Source of the DNA: Lysobacterales bacterium UBA2790
GTDB lineage: Bacteria; Pseudomonadota; Gammaproteobacteria; Xanthomonadales; Xanthomonadaceae
NCBI GenBank assembly: GCA_002352135.1
Contig: DEHW01000082.1
Coordinates: forward strand, 1-14,682
Length of the DNA: 14,682 nt
Reading direction: 5' to 3'
Shown here one piece after another: positions 1 through 6,060 of the stretch (position 1 is the stretch's first letter; the number at the start of each line of letters is the position of its first letter). The position numbers and the translations under genes are program-made. The notes beneath the pieces are model-generated. The model was not told the DNA's origin, made no database searches, and saw only the letters and a list, made by a program, of their open reading frames with translations.

Positions 1-218
1 TTGCCCGCTTGCAAGGCAGGCTTCAGCTTGGCCTTGCCTTCGGCGCTGCGCACGAAAGTGAAGCGTGCGGGGCAGCAGTTCGCAGCGGTTGGTCCCATCC
101 GGGCAAGTTCGTAGGCCTTTTGCAGCAGGTCATCCGGTACTTCCTTCGGCAACCAGGCGTTGTGCGTACGGGCGGTGGTGAACAGTTGGTCCAGTGCGTT
201 GCGGTCGAGTTCGCTCAT
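1..218 (-). CDS. Nitroreductase family protein, RutE-like (5' part only)
   Basis: Only the first 72 codons are inside the window; the gene continues past the left edge. The N-terminus contains ARTHNAW (residues 16-22), [13 protein letters not shown] (41-53) and the stretch [10 protein letters not shown]. These match the start of flavin-dependent reductases of the RutE/HadB-like nitroreductase subfamily, some of which reduce malonic semialdehyde or quinones with NAD(P)H. The FMN-binding core and C-terminus are not visible, so the substrate cannot be read. The ATG at 218 is preceded by AAGGAG with a 6-base gap, which fixes the start. The gene follows the pirin gene on the same strand after 39 bases, so the two are probably co-transcribed. 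RutE normally belongs to the uracil-degrading rut operon; no other rut gene is seen, so the rutE name is not asserted. Confidence 0.85.
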   Translation of the reverse strand, partial: MSELDRNALDQLFTTARTHNAWLPKEVPDDLLQKAYELARMGPTAANCCPARFTFVRSAEGKAKLKPALQAG

Positions 219-223
219 AAGTT

Positions 224-230
224 GCTCCTT
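224..230 (-). promoter_or_regulatory. Ribosome binding site of the RutE-like gene
   Basis: The minus strand reads AAGGAGC here, ending six bases before the ATG at 218. This is a near-ideal Shine-Dalgarno sequence and decides the start of a gene that is truncated by the window edge. Confidence 0.8.
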
Positions 231-257
231 GCGGTGGGCGCTGGGAAATGGGTCAGC

Positions 258-959
258 TCAGGTCAGGTCGAAAAGCAAGGCGTGAAAATCGCTGCTGGCG
301 TCAAGTTCGAGGCGCTCGACCTCGGCCAATGCCAATCCATCGCCCGCGCGGATCAGCAGGTCGTCGCAGCGCGCCTCACCGTCGATCACCTGTAGCCATC
401 CACGAGCATGCCGAAACGAATGTGACAGCGTTGTGCTGTGATCGCAGCGGACGGCATGGATGAGGGCGTCGCGACGCAAACCGACAACACCGGCACCCGC
501 CTCGCCACGCGGCGCGGCGATCACGCCCCATTGATTACGCATGCTGGCTTCATCCAGCGTTTCATGTGCGTAGTCGGGCGCGGTGTCATGGACTTCCGGT
601 GTCAGCCAGATTTGCAGCAGATGCACCGTGGCGCTGGTCGAGGGGTTCATCTCGCTGTGTTGTATGCCACGACCGGCGCTCATACGTTGCACCTCTCCGG
701 GGCGAATGATGCCGGCATTTCCCAAGCTGTCGCGATGCGCCAGTTGTCCGGAAATGACGTAGGTGACGATTTCCATATTGGCGTGACCATGCGGCGCAAA
801 GCCGCCACCGCCGCGAACGAAGTCTTCGTTGATGACCCGTAGCGAGGCAAAGCCCATATGTCTCGGGTCGTAATAGTTGCCGAAGGAGAAACTGTGGCGG
901 GTATCGAGCCAGCCGAAGTCGGCGTGACCTCGGTCGGCGGAGCGGCGCAACGTGTGCAT
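258..959 (-). CDS. Pirin family protein (bicupin, YhhW-like)
   Basis: A 233-residue protein of the usual length for bacterial pirins. The N-terminal cupin carries the complete metal-binding set: H57 and H59 in APHGHANMEI, and H101 and E103 in GIQHSEMN. The positions equal those of Escherichia coli YhhW. The motif HSFSFGNYYDP (residues 22-32) is also typical. Relatives bind Fe or another divalent metal and some have quercetin 2,3-dioxygenase activity in vitro; the physiological substrate is usually unknown. The C-terminal cupin (from about residue 130) lacks an obvious metal site, as in the family. GAGG sits eight bases before the ATG at 959. The protein has no signal peptide and should be cytosolic. 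It is the first gene of a probable two-gene unit with the nitroreductase, suggesting a role in handling aromatic or electrophilic compounds (inference). Confidence 0.93.
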   Translation of the reverse strand: MHTLRRSADRGHADFGWLDTRHSFSFGNYYDPRHMGFASLRVINEDFVRGGGGFAPHGHANMEIVTYVISGQLAHRDSLGNAGIIRPGEVQRMSAGRGIQHSEMNPSTSATVHLLQIWLTPEVHDTAPDYAHETLDEASMRNQWGVIAAPRGEAGAGVVGLRRDALIHAVRCDHSTTLSHSFRHARGWLQVIDGEARCDDLLIRAGDGLALAEVERLELDASSDFHALLFDLT

Positions 960-1121
960 CGGCGAATCCTCGTGTCCGTCTCGGTGATTTCGGGTAGATG
1001 GGCGATTCTTTGCTGTTTCGGTCGCACCCTTGTTCCGGCTGCTGTCCCGGATGGGCGAGGAGTCTAGATGTGGTCAGCGTCCGCAGCGGGCGACCGGTAG
1101 GAACAGGTTGTTGCCGCTGAG

Positions 1122-1158
1122 ACAACACTGGATGGCAGGTACGGGCACCGAGTGTTGT
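1122..1158. repeat. 8-bp perfect inverted repeat with 21-base spacer
   Basis: ACAACACT (1122-1129) is matched by its exact reverse complement AGTGTTGT (1151-1158). The arm centres are 29 bases apart, close to three helical turns, so this could be a regulator site with two half-sites as well as an RNA stem. It lies between the divergent genes, just upstream of the possible promoter at 1172. Confidence 0.4.
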
Positions 1159-1171
1159 GGTGGGAGTGGGG

Positions 1172-1201
1172 TTGTGACTGAACCATCAGGCAATTGATAA
1201 G
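1172..1201 (+). promoter_or_regulatory. Possible sigma70 promoter for the ELM1-family gene
   Basis: TTGTGA (1172-1177, 4 of 6 to the -35 consensus) and GATAAG (1196-1201, 4 of 6 to the -10 consensus) are separated by 18 bases. Transcription would begin near 1208 and give a leader of about 175 bases before the GTG at 1382, covering the hairpins at 1230-1338. The match is moderate and has no independent support. Confidence 0.3.
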
Positions 1202-1229
1202 GTGCTTTTCCGCGCCTTCACAAGGTCGC

Positions 1230-1260
1230 GAGTCCGGCATATGTTCGGACTCTCTTCCGA
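1230..1260 (+). other. Two mutually exclusive hairpins in the leader
   Basis: GAGTCCG (1230-1236) pairs perfectly with CGGACTC (1246-1252) around a 9-base loop. The same segment TCGGA (1245-1249) can instead pair with TCCGA (1256-1260) around a 6-base loop. The two stems share bases and cannot form together. No T-run follows either one, so neither is a standard terminator. Confidence 0.3.
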
Positions 1261-1316
1261 CGAATCCATCGCTGGCGCGACGAATTCGCGGGTTCGGCAT
1301 CTGTGCTGCGCACCGA

Positions 1317-1338
1317 CAGGGTGTATCTCAACACCCTG
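1317..1338 (+). other. 8-bp perfect hairpin, loop of 6, upstream of the ELM1-family gene
   Basis: CAGGGTGT (1317-1324) pairs with ACACCCTG (1331-1338) around the loop ATCTCA. The stem is perfect and ends 43 bases before the GTG start. No T-tract follows, so intrinsic termination is unlikely; a leader-RNA structure or an operator is possible. Confidence 0.4.
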
Positions 1339-1381
1339 CTGCCGCGATACTGATGCGGCCAATTCTTTGGACGGGTGTGGC

Positions 1382-2392
1382 GTGACCGACGCGGGAAGAA
1401 CTTTCTGGTGTGTGCACGATGGCGGTTGTGGTAACCGTCGTCAGGCGATGGCAGTTGCCGAAGGCTTGGCCATCCGCAGCGATGCGGAAGTGCGCGAAGT
1501 CGTGGTGTCAGTTCAAAGGCCTTGGCGCTGGCTTGCGCCGCACTGGCTGCCGAGATCGCCTGCCGCGTTTGGCGAGGCATTTGCCGATGTGTGTGCCGAT
1601 GGAGCCGGTCGGCTGGTGGTCGGCTGTGGTCGGCAGGCGGCGCTGGCAACACGTTGGCTACGCGCCAAGCGCGGATTCAAAGCACTGCAGATCCTTGATC
1701 CACGAATCGACACGGACTTCTACGATCTCGTCATCGCGCCTGAACACGATGGTTTGGTGGGCGACAATGTCGTTTCGACGCTAGGCAGTCTGCATTCGAT
1801 CAACGCAGGTTGGCTGGCGCAGGCGCGCATTGCTTCCTCGCAACTGGGACTGGTGCCAGCGCCGCGGACCTTGCTTTTGCTGGGAGGCCCGACCCGACAC
1901 CACGCGATGGATCAGGCCTACTGGACCGGTTTGCGGGAACGAGTCGAGTCCTGGTTGGAATCCGAGGGCGGAAGCTTGTGGGTCAGCAGCTCGCGGCGCA
2001 CGCCGAAATGGTTGCGTAAGGCAGCGCGCGACGAATTGCCCGGAAGGCAGTGGCATGGCAGCCAGGATGGCGACAATCCCTACAGTGGCATGATCGCATG
2101 GGCGGATCGAATCATCGTCACGGCGGATTCCGCCAATCTGGTCAGTGAGGCCTGCGCGACCTCCGTTCCAGTGTATTGCCATGCGCCGGAGGTTCAGCAA
2201 GGCAAGATCGGCCATCTCTTCACGCGCTTGCAGGATCGTGGGCGTCTGCGGGTACTGCGGCACCATAGTGAAGATGCGCGTTTTGGCGTCATCGAGCCGC
2301 TACGCAGCCTGGATGCCACCATCGATGAGGTGCAGAAGCGATTGGGATTGCCAACGGCCGAGCCGCTGCGTCGCCAGCCGCGCCTGGCCTGA
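1382..2392 (+). CDS. ELM1-family (mitochondrial fission ELM1-like) protein
   Basis: A 336-residue cytosolic protein of the ELM1-like family, common in proteobacteria and named after a plant mitochondrial fission factor. Its bacterial role is unknown; the fold resembles GT-B glycosyltransferases. Visible family signatures are LLLLGGP (164-170), SSRRTP (203-208), NPYSGMIAWAD (232-242) and TADSANLVSEACAT (247-260), the last two resembling the nucleotide-sugar-binding half of GT-B proteins. The start is taken at GTG 1382 because the recognisable protein (TFWCVHDGGCGNRRQA) begins right after it; the frame is open to 1202, but the upstream 60 codons look non-coding. No clear Shine-Dalgarno sequence precedes GTG 1382 (only a GGGTGTGG run), so the start is uncertain. 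The zinc-ribbon/DUF3426 gene follows after 108 bases. Confidence 0.85.
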   Translation: MTDAGRTFWCVHDGGCGNRRQAMAVAEGLAIRSDAEVREVVVSVQRPWRWLAPHWLPRSPAAFGEAFADVCADGAGRLVVGCGRQAALATRWLRAKRGFKALQILDPRIDTDFYDLVIAPEHDGLVGDNVVSTLGSLHSINAGWLAQARIASSQLGLVPAPRTLLLLGGPTRHHAMDQAYWTGLRERVESWLESEGGSLWVSSSRRTPKWLRKAARDELPGRQWHGSQDGDNPYSGMIAWADRIIVTADSANLVSEACATSVPVYCHAPEVQQGKIGHLFTRLQDRGRLRVLRHHSEDARFGVIEPLRSLDATIDEVQKRLGLPTAEPLRRQPRLA

Positions 2393-2406
2393 GTTCACCC
2401 AGGTGG

Positions 2407-2429
2407 CAGGAGGCAGTTGCGCCTCCCTG
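2407..2429 (+). other. Bulged hairpin after the ELM1-family gene
   Basis: CAGGAGGC (2407-2414) pairs with GCCTCCCTG (2421-2429) around AGTTGC, eight pairs with one bulged C. It lies 15 bases after the stop codon. No T-run follows, so it is at best a weak or factor-assisted terminator. Confidence 0.25.
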
Positions 2430-2500
2430 TGGTGTGACGGCTCGGTGCAGTGTTTTCGCAGCACATCGCTCTCTACAATGCGCGACACGGTTTTCCGGCG

Positions 2501-3292
2501 ATGAACAACTCCATGTATACCCAATGCCCGCATTGCCAGCATGTACAGTCGGTCGAGATACGGGCTCTGAGTGCTGGACGTGGGCAACTTCACTGCGACG
2601 AGTGTGGTCGCGATTTCGATGCGTTGGAGCGACTTGTCGAGGACCGACGGGAGCTGCAGGCCACGGCACCGCAAGGCGGACCCGATCTGTTTTCCTCGCA
2701 CTTGCCTGCGTCTCCCGAACGGATTAAGTGTGCCGATGACGAGCCCTTCGTGGATGGCCTTGCATCTGATGCCGCATTGCTGGATGAGGCACCGCATTTC
2801 CTGCTGGATCAGCAGGTTGTTGTGATGCCTCACGGCGGTCGCTGGTGGCTGGGGGTTGTCCTGTTCGCCGGGATCTTGAGTGCTCAGCTCGTTGTGTCTC
2901 AGCGCGCGCAGCTCGCGGAAGATCCGGGCCTGCGGCCATGGCTGCAACGCCTCTGCGCGGTGATCCGTTGTGACTTGCCCGCCTTTCGCGATCCGACGCA
3001 GATTCACTTGCTCACCCGTGACGTACAACCGCACCCCTCAGTTCCCGATGCGCTGTTGATCAGTGCTAGTTTCCGCAACGACGCGAACTGGCCGCAGGCA
3101 TGGCCCACGTTGGAGTTGAGCCTGTCGGATCTGGATGGCCGTCTCGTGGCATTGAGGCGATTCACGGCGGACGAATATCTGGGACAGAAGGCAAGCACGA
3201 AACTGTTGGACGCGGGCCAGCCGGTCGCCATCGAACTGGAATTGGTGGATCCTGGCAAGCAAGCGATCGCCTACGAATTCAACTTCCTCTGA
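2501..3292 (+). CDS. Zinc-ribbon and DUF3426 domain membrane protein
   Basis: A 263-residue protein in three parts. A zinc ribbon comes first, with C9-x2-C12 and C32-x2-C35 (TQCPHCQ and HCDECGRDF), resembling MJ0042-type fingers. A low-complexity linker follows, then one hydrophobic segment at about 114-133. The C-terminal DUF3426 domain (about 140-263) carries the family stretch LELSLSDLDGRLVALRRFTADEYL. The topology is probably cytoplasmic zinc ribbon with a periplasmic DUF3426 domain (inference). The function is unknown. In Xanthomonadales and other proteobacteria such genes lie just upstream of fis, often after prmA, as here minus prmA. ATG 2501 is chosen because the finger starts directly after it; an in-frame GTG at 2450 and ATG at 2513 are alternatives. 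None has a good Shine-Dalgarno sequence. Confidence 0.88.
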   Translation: MNNSMYTQCPHCQHVQSVEIRALSAGRGQLHCDECGRDFDALERLVEDRRELQATAPQGGPDLFSSHLPASPERIKCADDEPFVDGLASDAALLDEAPHFLLDQQVVVMPHGGRWWLGVVLFAGILSAQLVVSQRAQLAEDPGLRPWLQRLCAVIRCDLPAFRDPTQIHLLTRDVQPHPSVPDALLISASFRNDANWPQAWPTLELSLSDLDGRLVALRRFTADEYLGQKASTKLLDAGQPVAIELELVDPGKQAIAYEFNFL

Positions 3293-3318
3293 ACAGGGCG
3301 GATCTCGTTTCCGACGAA

Positions 3319-3337
3319 CGGGATCGGTTTGATCCTG
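3319..3337 (+). other. Short hairpin between the DUF3426 gene and fis
   Basis: GGATC (3321-3325) pairs with GATCC (3331-3335) around GGTTT; a G-T and a C-G pair extend it to seven pairs. It lies 26 bases after the DUF3426 stop codon and has no following T-run. It may be a weak attenuator or chance. Confidence 0.25.
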
Positions 3338-3345
3338 CATGGCGC

Positions 3346-3375
3346 TTGGGCGGTGGTCCTTTGAGCTGCTAGACT
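3346..3375 (+). promoter_or_regulatory. Possible fis promoter with extended -10
   Basis: TGCTAGACT gives an extended -10 (TG-n-TAGACT, hexamer at 3370-3375, 4 of 6) and TTGGGC at 3346-3351 is a weak -35 with an 18-base spacer. Transcription from near 3382 would leave about 77 bases of leader before the TTG start. This is a weak consensus match only. Confidence 0.25.
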
Positions 3376-3447
3376 TGCCAGCCCCCCAACCACACCCTAT
3401 CTGTCGCGATTCGCTTTGCGTTTCGCGCCTCATAGGTGTTTCCGTCT

Positions 3448-3451
3448 GGAG
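3448..3451 (+). promoter_or_regulatory. Ribosome binding site that decides the fis TTG start
   Basis: GGAG lies seven bases before TTG 3459. The in-frame ATG at 3339 lies far upstream in sequence with no Fis resemblance. This Shine-Dalgarno match supports the TTG start and a Fis protein of near-normal length. Confidence 0.65.
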
Positions 3452-3458
3452 TCTTCGC

Positions 3459-3782
3459 TTGAATCTTTCACTGTTGCGTTCCGCCCCGGATCCGGTCGAA
3501 GAATCCCAGCGCGAAGACGGCGTGGCGAGCATCGTCGGTGTCGATACCGTTGCGGTCTCGCCGTTGAGCACCTGCGTTTCCAGAGTGGTTCGAAGGTACC
3601 TCGAAGACTTGGAGAGCCATGCCTGCGGTGGTCTGTTCGACGCGGTGCTGGCCGAGGTTGAAAGGCCCATGCTGGTGGAAGTGCTTCGCCATTGTGATGG
3701 CAAGCAGATTCGCGCCGCCGAGTTGCTGGGTATCAACCGCGCCACGCTGCGCAAGAAGCTGCGCCAGTACGGTCTGGCCTGA
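3459..3782 (+). CDS. fis: Fis family nucleoid-associated DNA-binding protein
   Basis: From TTG 3459 the product has 107 residues, slightly longer than Escherichia coli Fis (98). The Fis core runs from about residue 35 to the end. It comprises the dimer helices ([14 protein letters not shown], then [23 protein letters not shown]) and a C-terminal helix-turn-helix, [21 protein letters not shown] (about 85-105), with the family's GINR-x-TLRKKL signature. Fis bends DNA at many sites, shapes the nucleoid and regulates rRNA, metabolic and virulence genes. The variable N-terminus (1-34) has no resemblance I recognise. The gene sits between the DUF3426 gene and purH instead of after dusB as in enterobacteria. 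A longer in-frame version from ATG 3339 (147 residues) is unlikely. Confidence 0.92.
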   Translation: MNLSLLRSAPDPVEESQREDGVASIVGVDTVAVSPLSTCVSRVVRRYLEDLESHACGGLFDAVLAEVERPMLVEVLRHCDGKQIRAAELLGINRATLRKKLRQYGLA

Positions 3783-3793
3783 GCATTCCCCTC

Positions 3794-3830
3794 GCGCCCG
3801 GTCTGTGCGCGATCGCGCCGGACGGGGCGC
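3794..3830 (+). other. Long imperfect hairpin in the fis-purH gap
   Basis: GCGCCC (3794-3799) pairs with GGGCGC (3825-3830). After one G-G mismatch, GTCTG (3801-3805) pairs with CGGAC (3819-3823, one G-T wobble). After one bulged T, the perfect palindrome GCGCGATCGCGC (3807-3818) folds on itself. About 15 pairs form in 37 bases, centred 30 bases after the fis stop. C-rich sequence follows, with no T-run, so it is not a standard terminator. It could slow polymerase, stabilise the fis transcript or structure the purH leader. Confidence 0.45.
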
Positions 3831-3859
3831 CATCCCATTCCCCTGTACGTGCCCCGCCC

Positions 3860-5428
3860 ATGACGACGAACCTGCAACCTATCCGCCGCGCACTGCTGTC
3901 GGTCTCTGACAAGTCCGGCCTGATTCCTCTTGCCAACGCGCTGCATGCCGCTGGCGTCGAATTGCTTTCCACGGGTGGCACCGCGCGCGCACTGCGCGAC
4001 GCGGGCATCACGGTGCGTGACGTCAGCGAGGTGACTGGCTTTCCCGAAATCATGGATGGCCGAGTCAAGACCCTGCATCCGAAGATTCACGGTGGTCTGC
4101 TTGGGCGCAGCGGGATCGATGATGCAGTGATGGCCGAGCACGGCATTGCGCCGATTGATCTGCTGGTGGTCAACCTGTATCCGTTCGAAGCGACGGTTGC
4201 GAAGTCTGACTGCACTTACGACGACGCAGTCGAGAACATCGACATCGGTGGGCCAGCGATGCTGCGTGCTTCGGCCAAGAACCATGCGCGTGTCGCGGTC
4301 GTGGTGGATCCTGCTGACTATGGCGCGATCACCGATGCCTTGCAGAATGGCGGCACCGATGCCGCGCTGCGCCGTCGTCTTGCGGCGAAAACCTACGCCC
4401 ACACCGCGCATTACGACGGGCGGATTGCCGAATGGCTTTCGGCGCGTGCCGAGCAACCGGAACAGCCTGCCGAATGGCCCGATACCTTGCATCTGTCGCT
4501 CAAGCTCGGCAATGCGCTGCGCTATGGCGAAAATCCGCATCAACGCGGCGCGTTGTTCATCGAACCGAATGCGCCGCAGGGCATCGTGGCCACGGCGCGT
4601 TTCCTGCAGGGTAAGGAGCTGTCCTACAACAACCTGGCGGATGCGGATGCTGCGCTGGAGTGCGTCAAAGCCTTTGACGCGCCAGCCTGTGTCATCGTCA
4701 AACATGCCAACCCGTGCGGCGTTGCCGTGGCGGCCACGTTGTTCGATGCCTATGACCGCGCCTACGCCGTCGACCCGACTTCGGCGTTTGGCGGCATCAT
4801 CGCCTTCAATCGTCCGCTGGATGCGCTCACCGCAGCCGAGATTCTCAAGCGCCAGTTCGTCGAAGTGGTCATCGCACCCGCCATGGATGACGACGCCCTG
4901 CCGCACTTTGCGAAGAAGCCGAACGTCCGGGTGCTGGTCTGTGGCGATCTGCGCGCCTTCCGTGGGCTGGAATACAAGCGCATCGCGGGCGGCCTGCTGG
5001 TGCAGGATGCCGACACCGACACGCTCGGCATCGCGGACTTCAAGGTCGTCACCCGGCGCGCGCCCAGTGCCGATGAACTGCGTGATCTGCAGTTCGCCTG
5101 GAAGGTCGCGATGTACGTGAAGTCCAATGCCATTGTCTACGCCCGCGACTTGCAAACCGTCGGCATCGGTGCCGGTCAGATGAGTCGCGTGGTCAGCGCA
5201 AAGATCGCCGCGTTGAAGGCCGACGAAGCGGGGCTCAGCGTACCGGGTTCGGTGATGGCCTCGGACGCCTTCTTCCCCTTCCGCGATGGTATCGACGCCG
5301 CCGCCAAAGCGGGCATCGCCGCAGTGATCCAGCCGGGCGGTTCGATGCGTGACAGCGAAGTCATCGCGGCAGCGGACGAAGCGGGCATGGCGATGGTGTT
5401 CACAGGGCGTCGCCACTTCAGGCATTGA
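3860..5428 (+). CDS. purH: Bifunctional AICAR formyltransferase / IMP cyclohydrolase
   Basis: A 522-residue enzyme, near the usual length (529 in Escherichia coli). It makes FAICAR from AICAR and 10-formyltetrahydrofolate, then closes the ring to IMP, the last two steps of de novo purine synthesis in the cytosol. The MGS-like cyclohydrolase domain (about 1-150) shows [21 protein letters not shown] and [22 protein letters not shown]. The transformylase domain shows LRYGENPHQ (220-228), [15 protein letters not shown] (251-265), the catalytic K281-H282 in [23 protein letters not shown] and DAFFPFRDG (469-477). All key residues are present. ATG 3860 matches the family start, but no Shine-Dalgarno sequence is visible; the leader is C-rich. 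purD, often next to purH, is not in the window. Confidence 0.98.
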   Translation: MTTNLQPIRRALLSVSDKSGLIPLANALHAAGVELLSTGGTARALRDAGITVRDVSEVTGFPEIMDGRVKTLHPKIHGGLLGRSGIDDAVMAEHGIAPIDLLVVNLYPFEATVAKSDCTYDDAVENIDIGGPAMLRASAKNHARVAVVVDPADYGAITDALQNGGTDAALRRRLAAKTYAHTAHYDGRIAEWLSARAEQPEQPAEWPDTLHLSLKLGNALRYGENPHQRGALFIEPNAPQGIVATARFLQGKELSYNNLADADAALECVKAFDAPACVIVKHANPCGVAVAATLFDAYDRAYAVDPTSAFGGIIAFNRPLDALTAAEILKRQFVEVVIAPAMDDDALPHFAKKPNVRVLVCGDLRAFRGLEYKRIAGGLLVQDADTDTLGIADFKVVTRRAPSADELRDLQFAWKVAMYVKSNAIVYARDLQTVGIGAGQMSRVVSAKIAALKADEAGLSVPGSVMASDAFFPFRDGIDAAAKAGIAAVIQPGGSMRDSEVIAAADEAGMAMVFTGRRHFRH

Positions 5429-5491
5429 GGCGACGTTTTGATGCGCACTCGGATTCGCGCTTCGTTGTATCCGTGAGAAGATAGCGCAAAC

Positions 5492-5507
5492 CGGAGCCTG
5501 AGCTCCG
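5492..5507 (+). other. 6-bp perfect hairpin between purH and the secreted-protein gene
   Basis: CGGAGC (5492-5497) pairs with GCTCCG (5502-5507) around CTGA, 63 bases after the purH stop and 28 before the next start. No T-run follows. It may be a weak terminator of purH or a leader stem of the next gene. Confidence 0.3.
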
Positions 5508-5535
5508 ACTGACCTTCGTTGCTCGGGAGCCGTCG

Positions 5536-6060
5536 ATGCGTAGTCTGTTCGCGTTCGTGTTGTGGTTGTTGGCGGTGGATGCCCTGGCGCAGGCATCTGG
5601 AGGTTGCGACGACTTCCGATGGGATGTCGCGACCGAGCGGGCATTGTTCATGACTGCACACGGCACGGGGGTTGCTGCAGGCCAAGTCACCAGCGCCGCG
5701 CCGGGTGTGCTGGTTGGCGAGTTGCTCGAAGTCGCGCTGCATCCGCAGGAGTCCGTTCAGTTGGCAGCACCGCCCAGCAAGGTGATGCTTGCAGACGGCC
5801 TGTTCGCGGGCTTGCTTCGCCTGCGGATTCCGGCCGCCGGGCGTTATCGTATCGCCGTCGATGAACGCGCATGGATTGATGTGGTCGACGCAGCACGGGT
5901 GATCAACTCCAGCGAGTTCAGTGGAGCGGCAACCTGCACCAAGCCCGCGAAAATCGTCCTGTTCGACTTGCCGTCAAGTGAATCCCTCTGGCTGCAGATC
6001 AGTGGTGCAACCAGTGCGCGGGTGAACGTGACCATCGTTCCTCATATCGATGCGAACTGA
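5536..6060 (+). CDS. Secreted protein of unknown function, paired with a di-heme cytochrome
   Basis: A 174-residue protein with a Sec signal peptide (hydrophobic 4-18, likely cleavage after ALAQA at 20). I do not recognise a named family. The mature part looks all-beta: alternating hydrophobic strands such as [34 protein letters not shown] and [20 protein letters not shown] resemble pre-peptidase C-terminal (PPC)-type or other beta-sandwich modules. C24 and C134 are the only cysteines and could form a disulfide in the periplasm. ATG 5536 has GGGAG six bases upstream, a clear start. Its last 11 bases overlap the start of the di-heme cytochrome gene, so the two are translationally coupled and the product is probably a periplasmic partner or substrate of that enzyme (inference). 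Confidence 0.85.
   Translation: MRSLFAFVLWLLAVDALAQASGGCDDFRWDVATERALFMTAHGTGVAAGQVTSAAPGVLVGELLEVALHPQESVQLAAPPSKVMLADGLFAGLLRLRIPAAGRYRIAVDERAWIDVVDAARVINSSEFSGAATCTKPAKIVLFDLPSSESLWLQISGATSARVNVTIVPHIDAN

Larger units (their letters stand above)
960..1381. other. Divergent intergenic region (422 bases) with several inverted repeats
   Basis: This stretch separates the minus-strand pirin gene from the plus-strand ELM1-family gene and should hold both promoters. I see no convincing protein gene. It contains three perfect inverted repeats (1122-1158, 1230-1252, 1317-1338), an alternative hairpin at 1245-1260, an EcoRI-like palindrome CGAATTCG at 1281-1288, and a possible sigma70 promoter at 1172-1201. 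An open frame continues upstream from the ELM1-family gene to 1202, but that extension (cysteine-rich, no family resemblance, overlapping the hairpins) is not considered coding. No promoter for the pirin gene could be identified with confidence. Confidence 0.6.

Noticed and set aside
1132..1197. 21-codon frame MAGTGTECCGGSGVV... in the divergent region
   Set aside because: No ribosome-binding site, extreme Gly content, and it overlaps an inverted repeat; most likely chance.
1202..1381. N-terminal extension of the ELM1-family protein
   Set aside because: The frame is open, but the 60 extra residues are Cys/Arg/Thr-rich, unlike the family's start, and overlap three hairpins and the possible transcription start.
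5438..5485. Possible sigma70 promoter after purH (TTGATG with a downstream TTGTAT or GATAGC)
   Set aside because: The spacings are wrong (21 bases or more) and no -10 hexamer with acceptable spacing was found.
3038..5644. 868-codon open frame on the minus strand across fis and purH
   Set aside because: It lies antisense to two clear conserved genes, its product is Arg/Gly/His-rich without recognisable motifs, and long antisense frames are common in GC-rich DNA.
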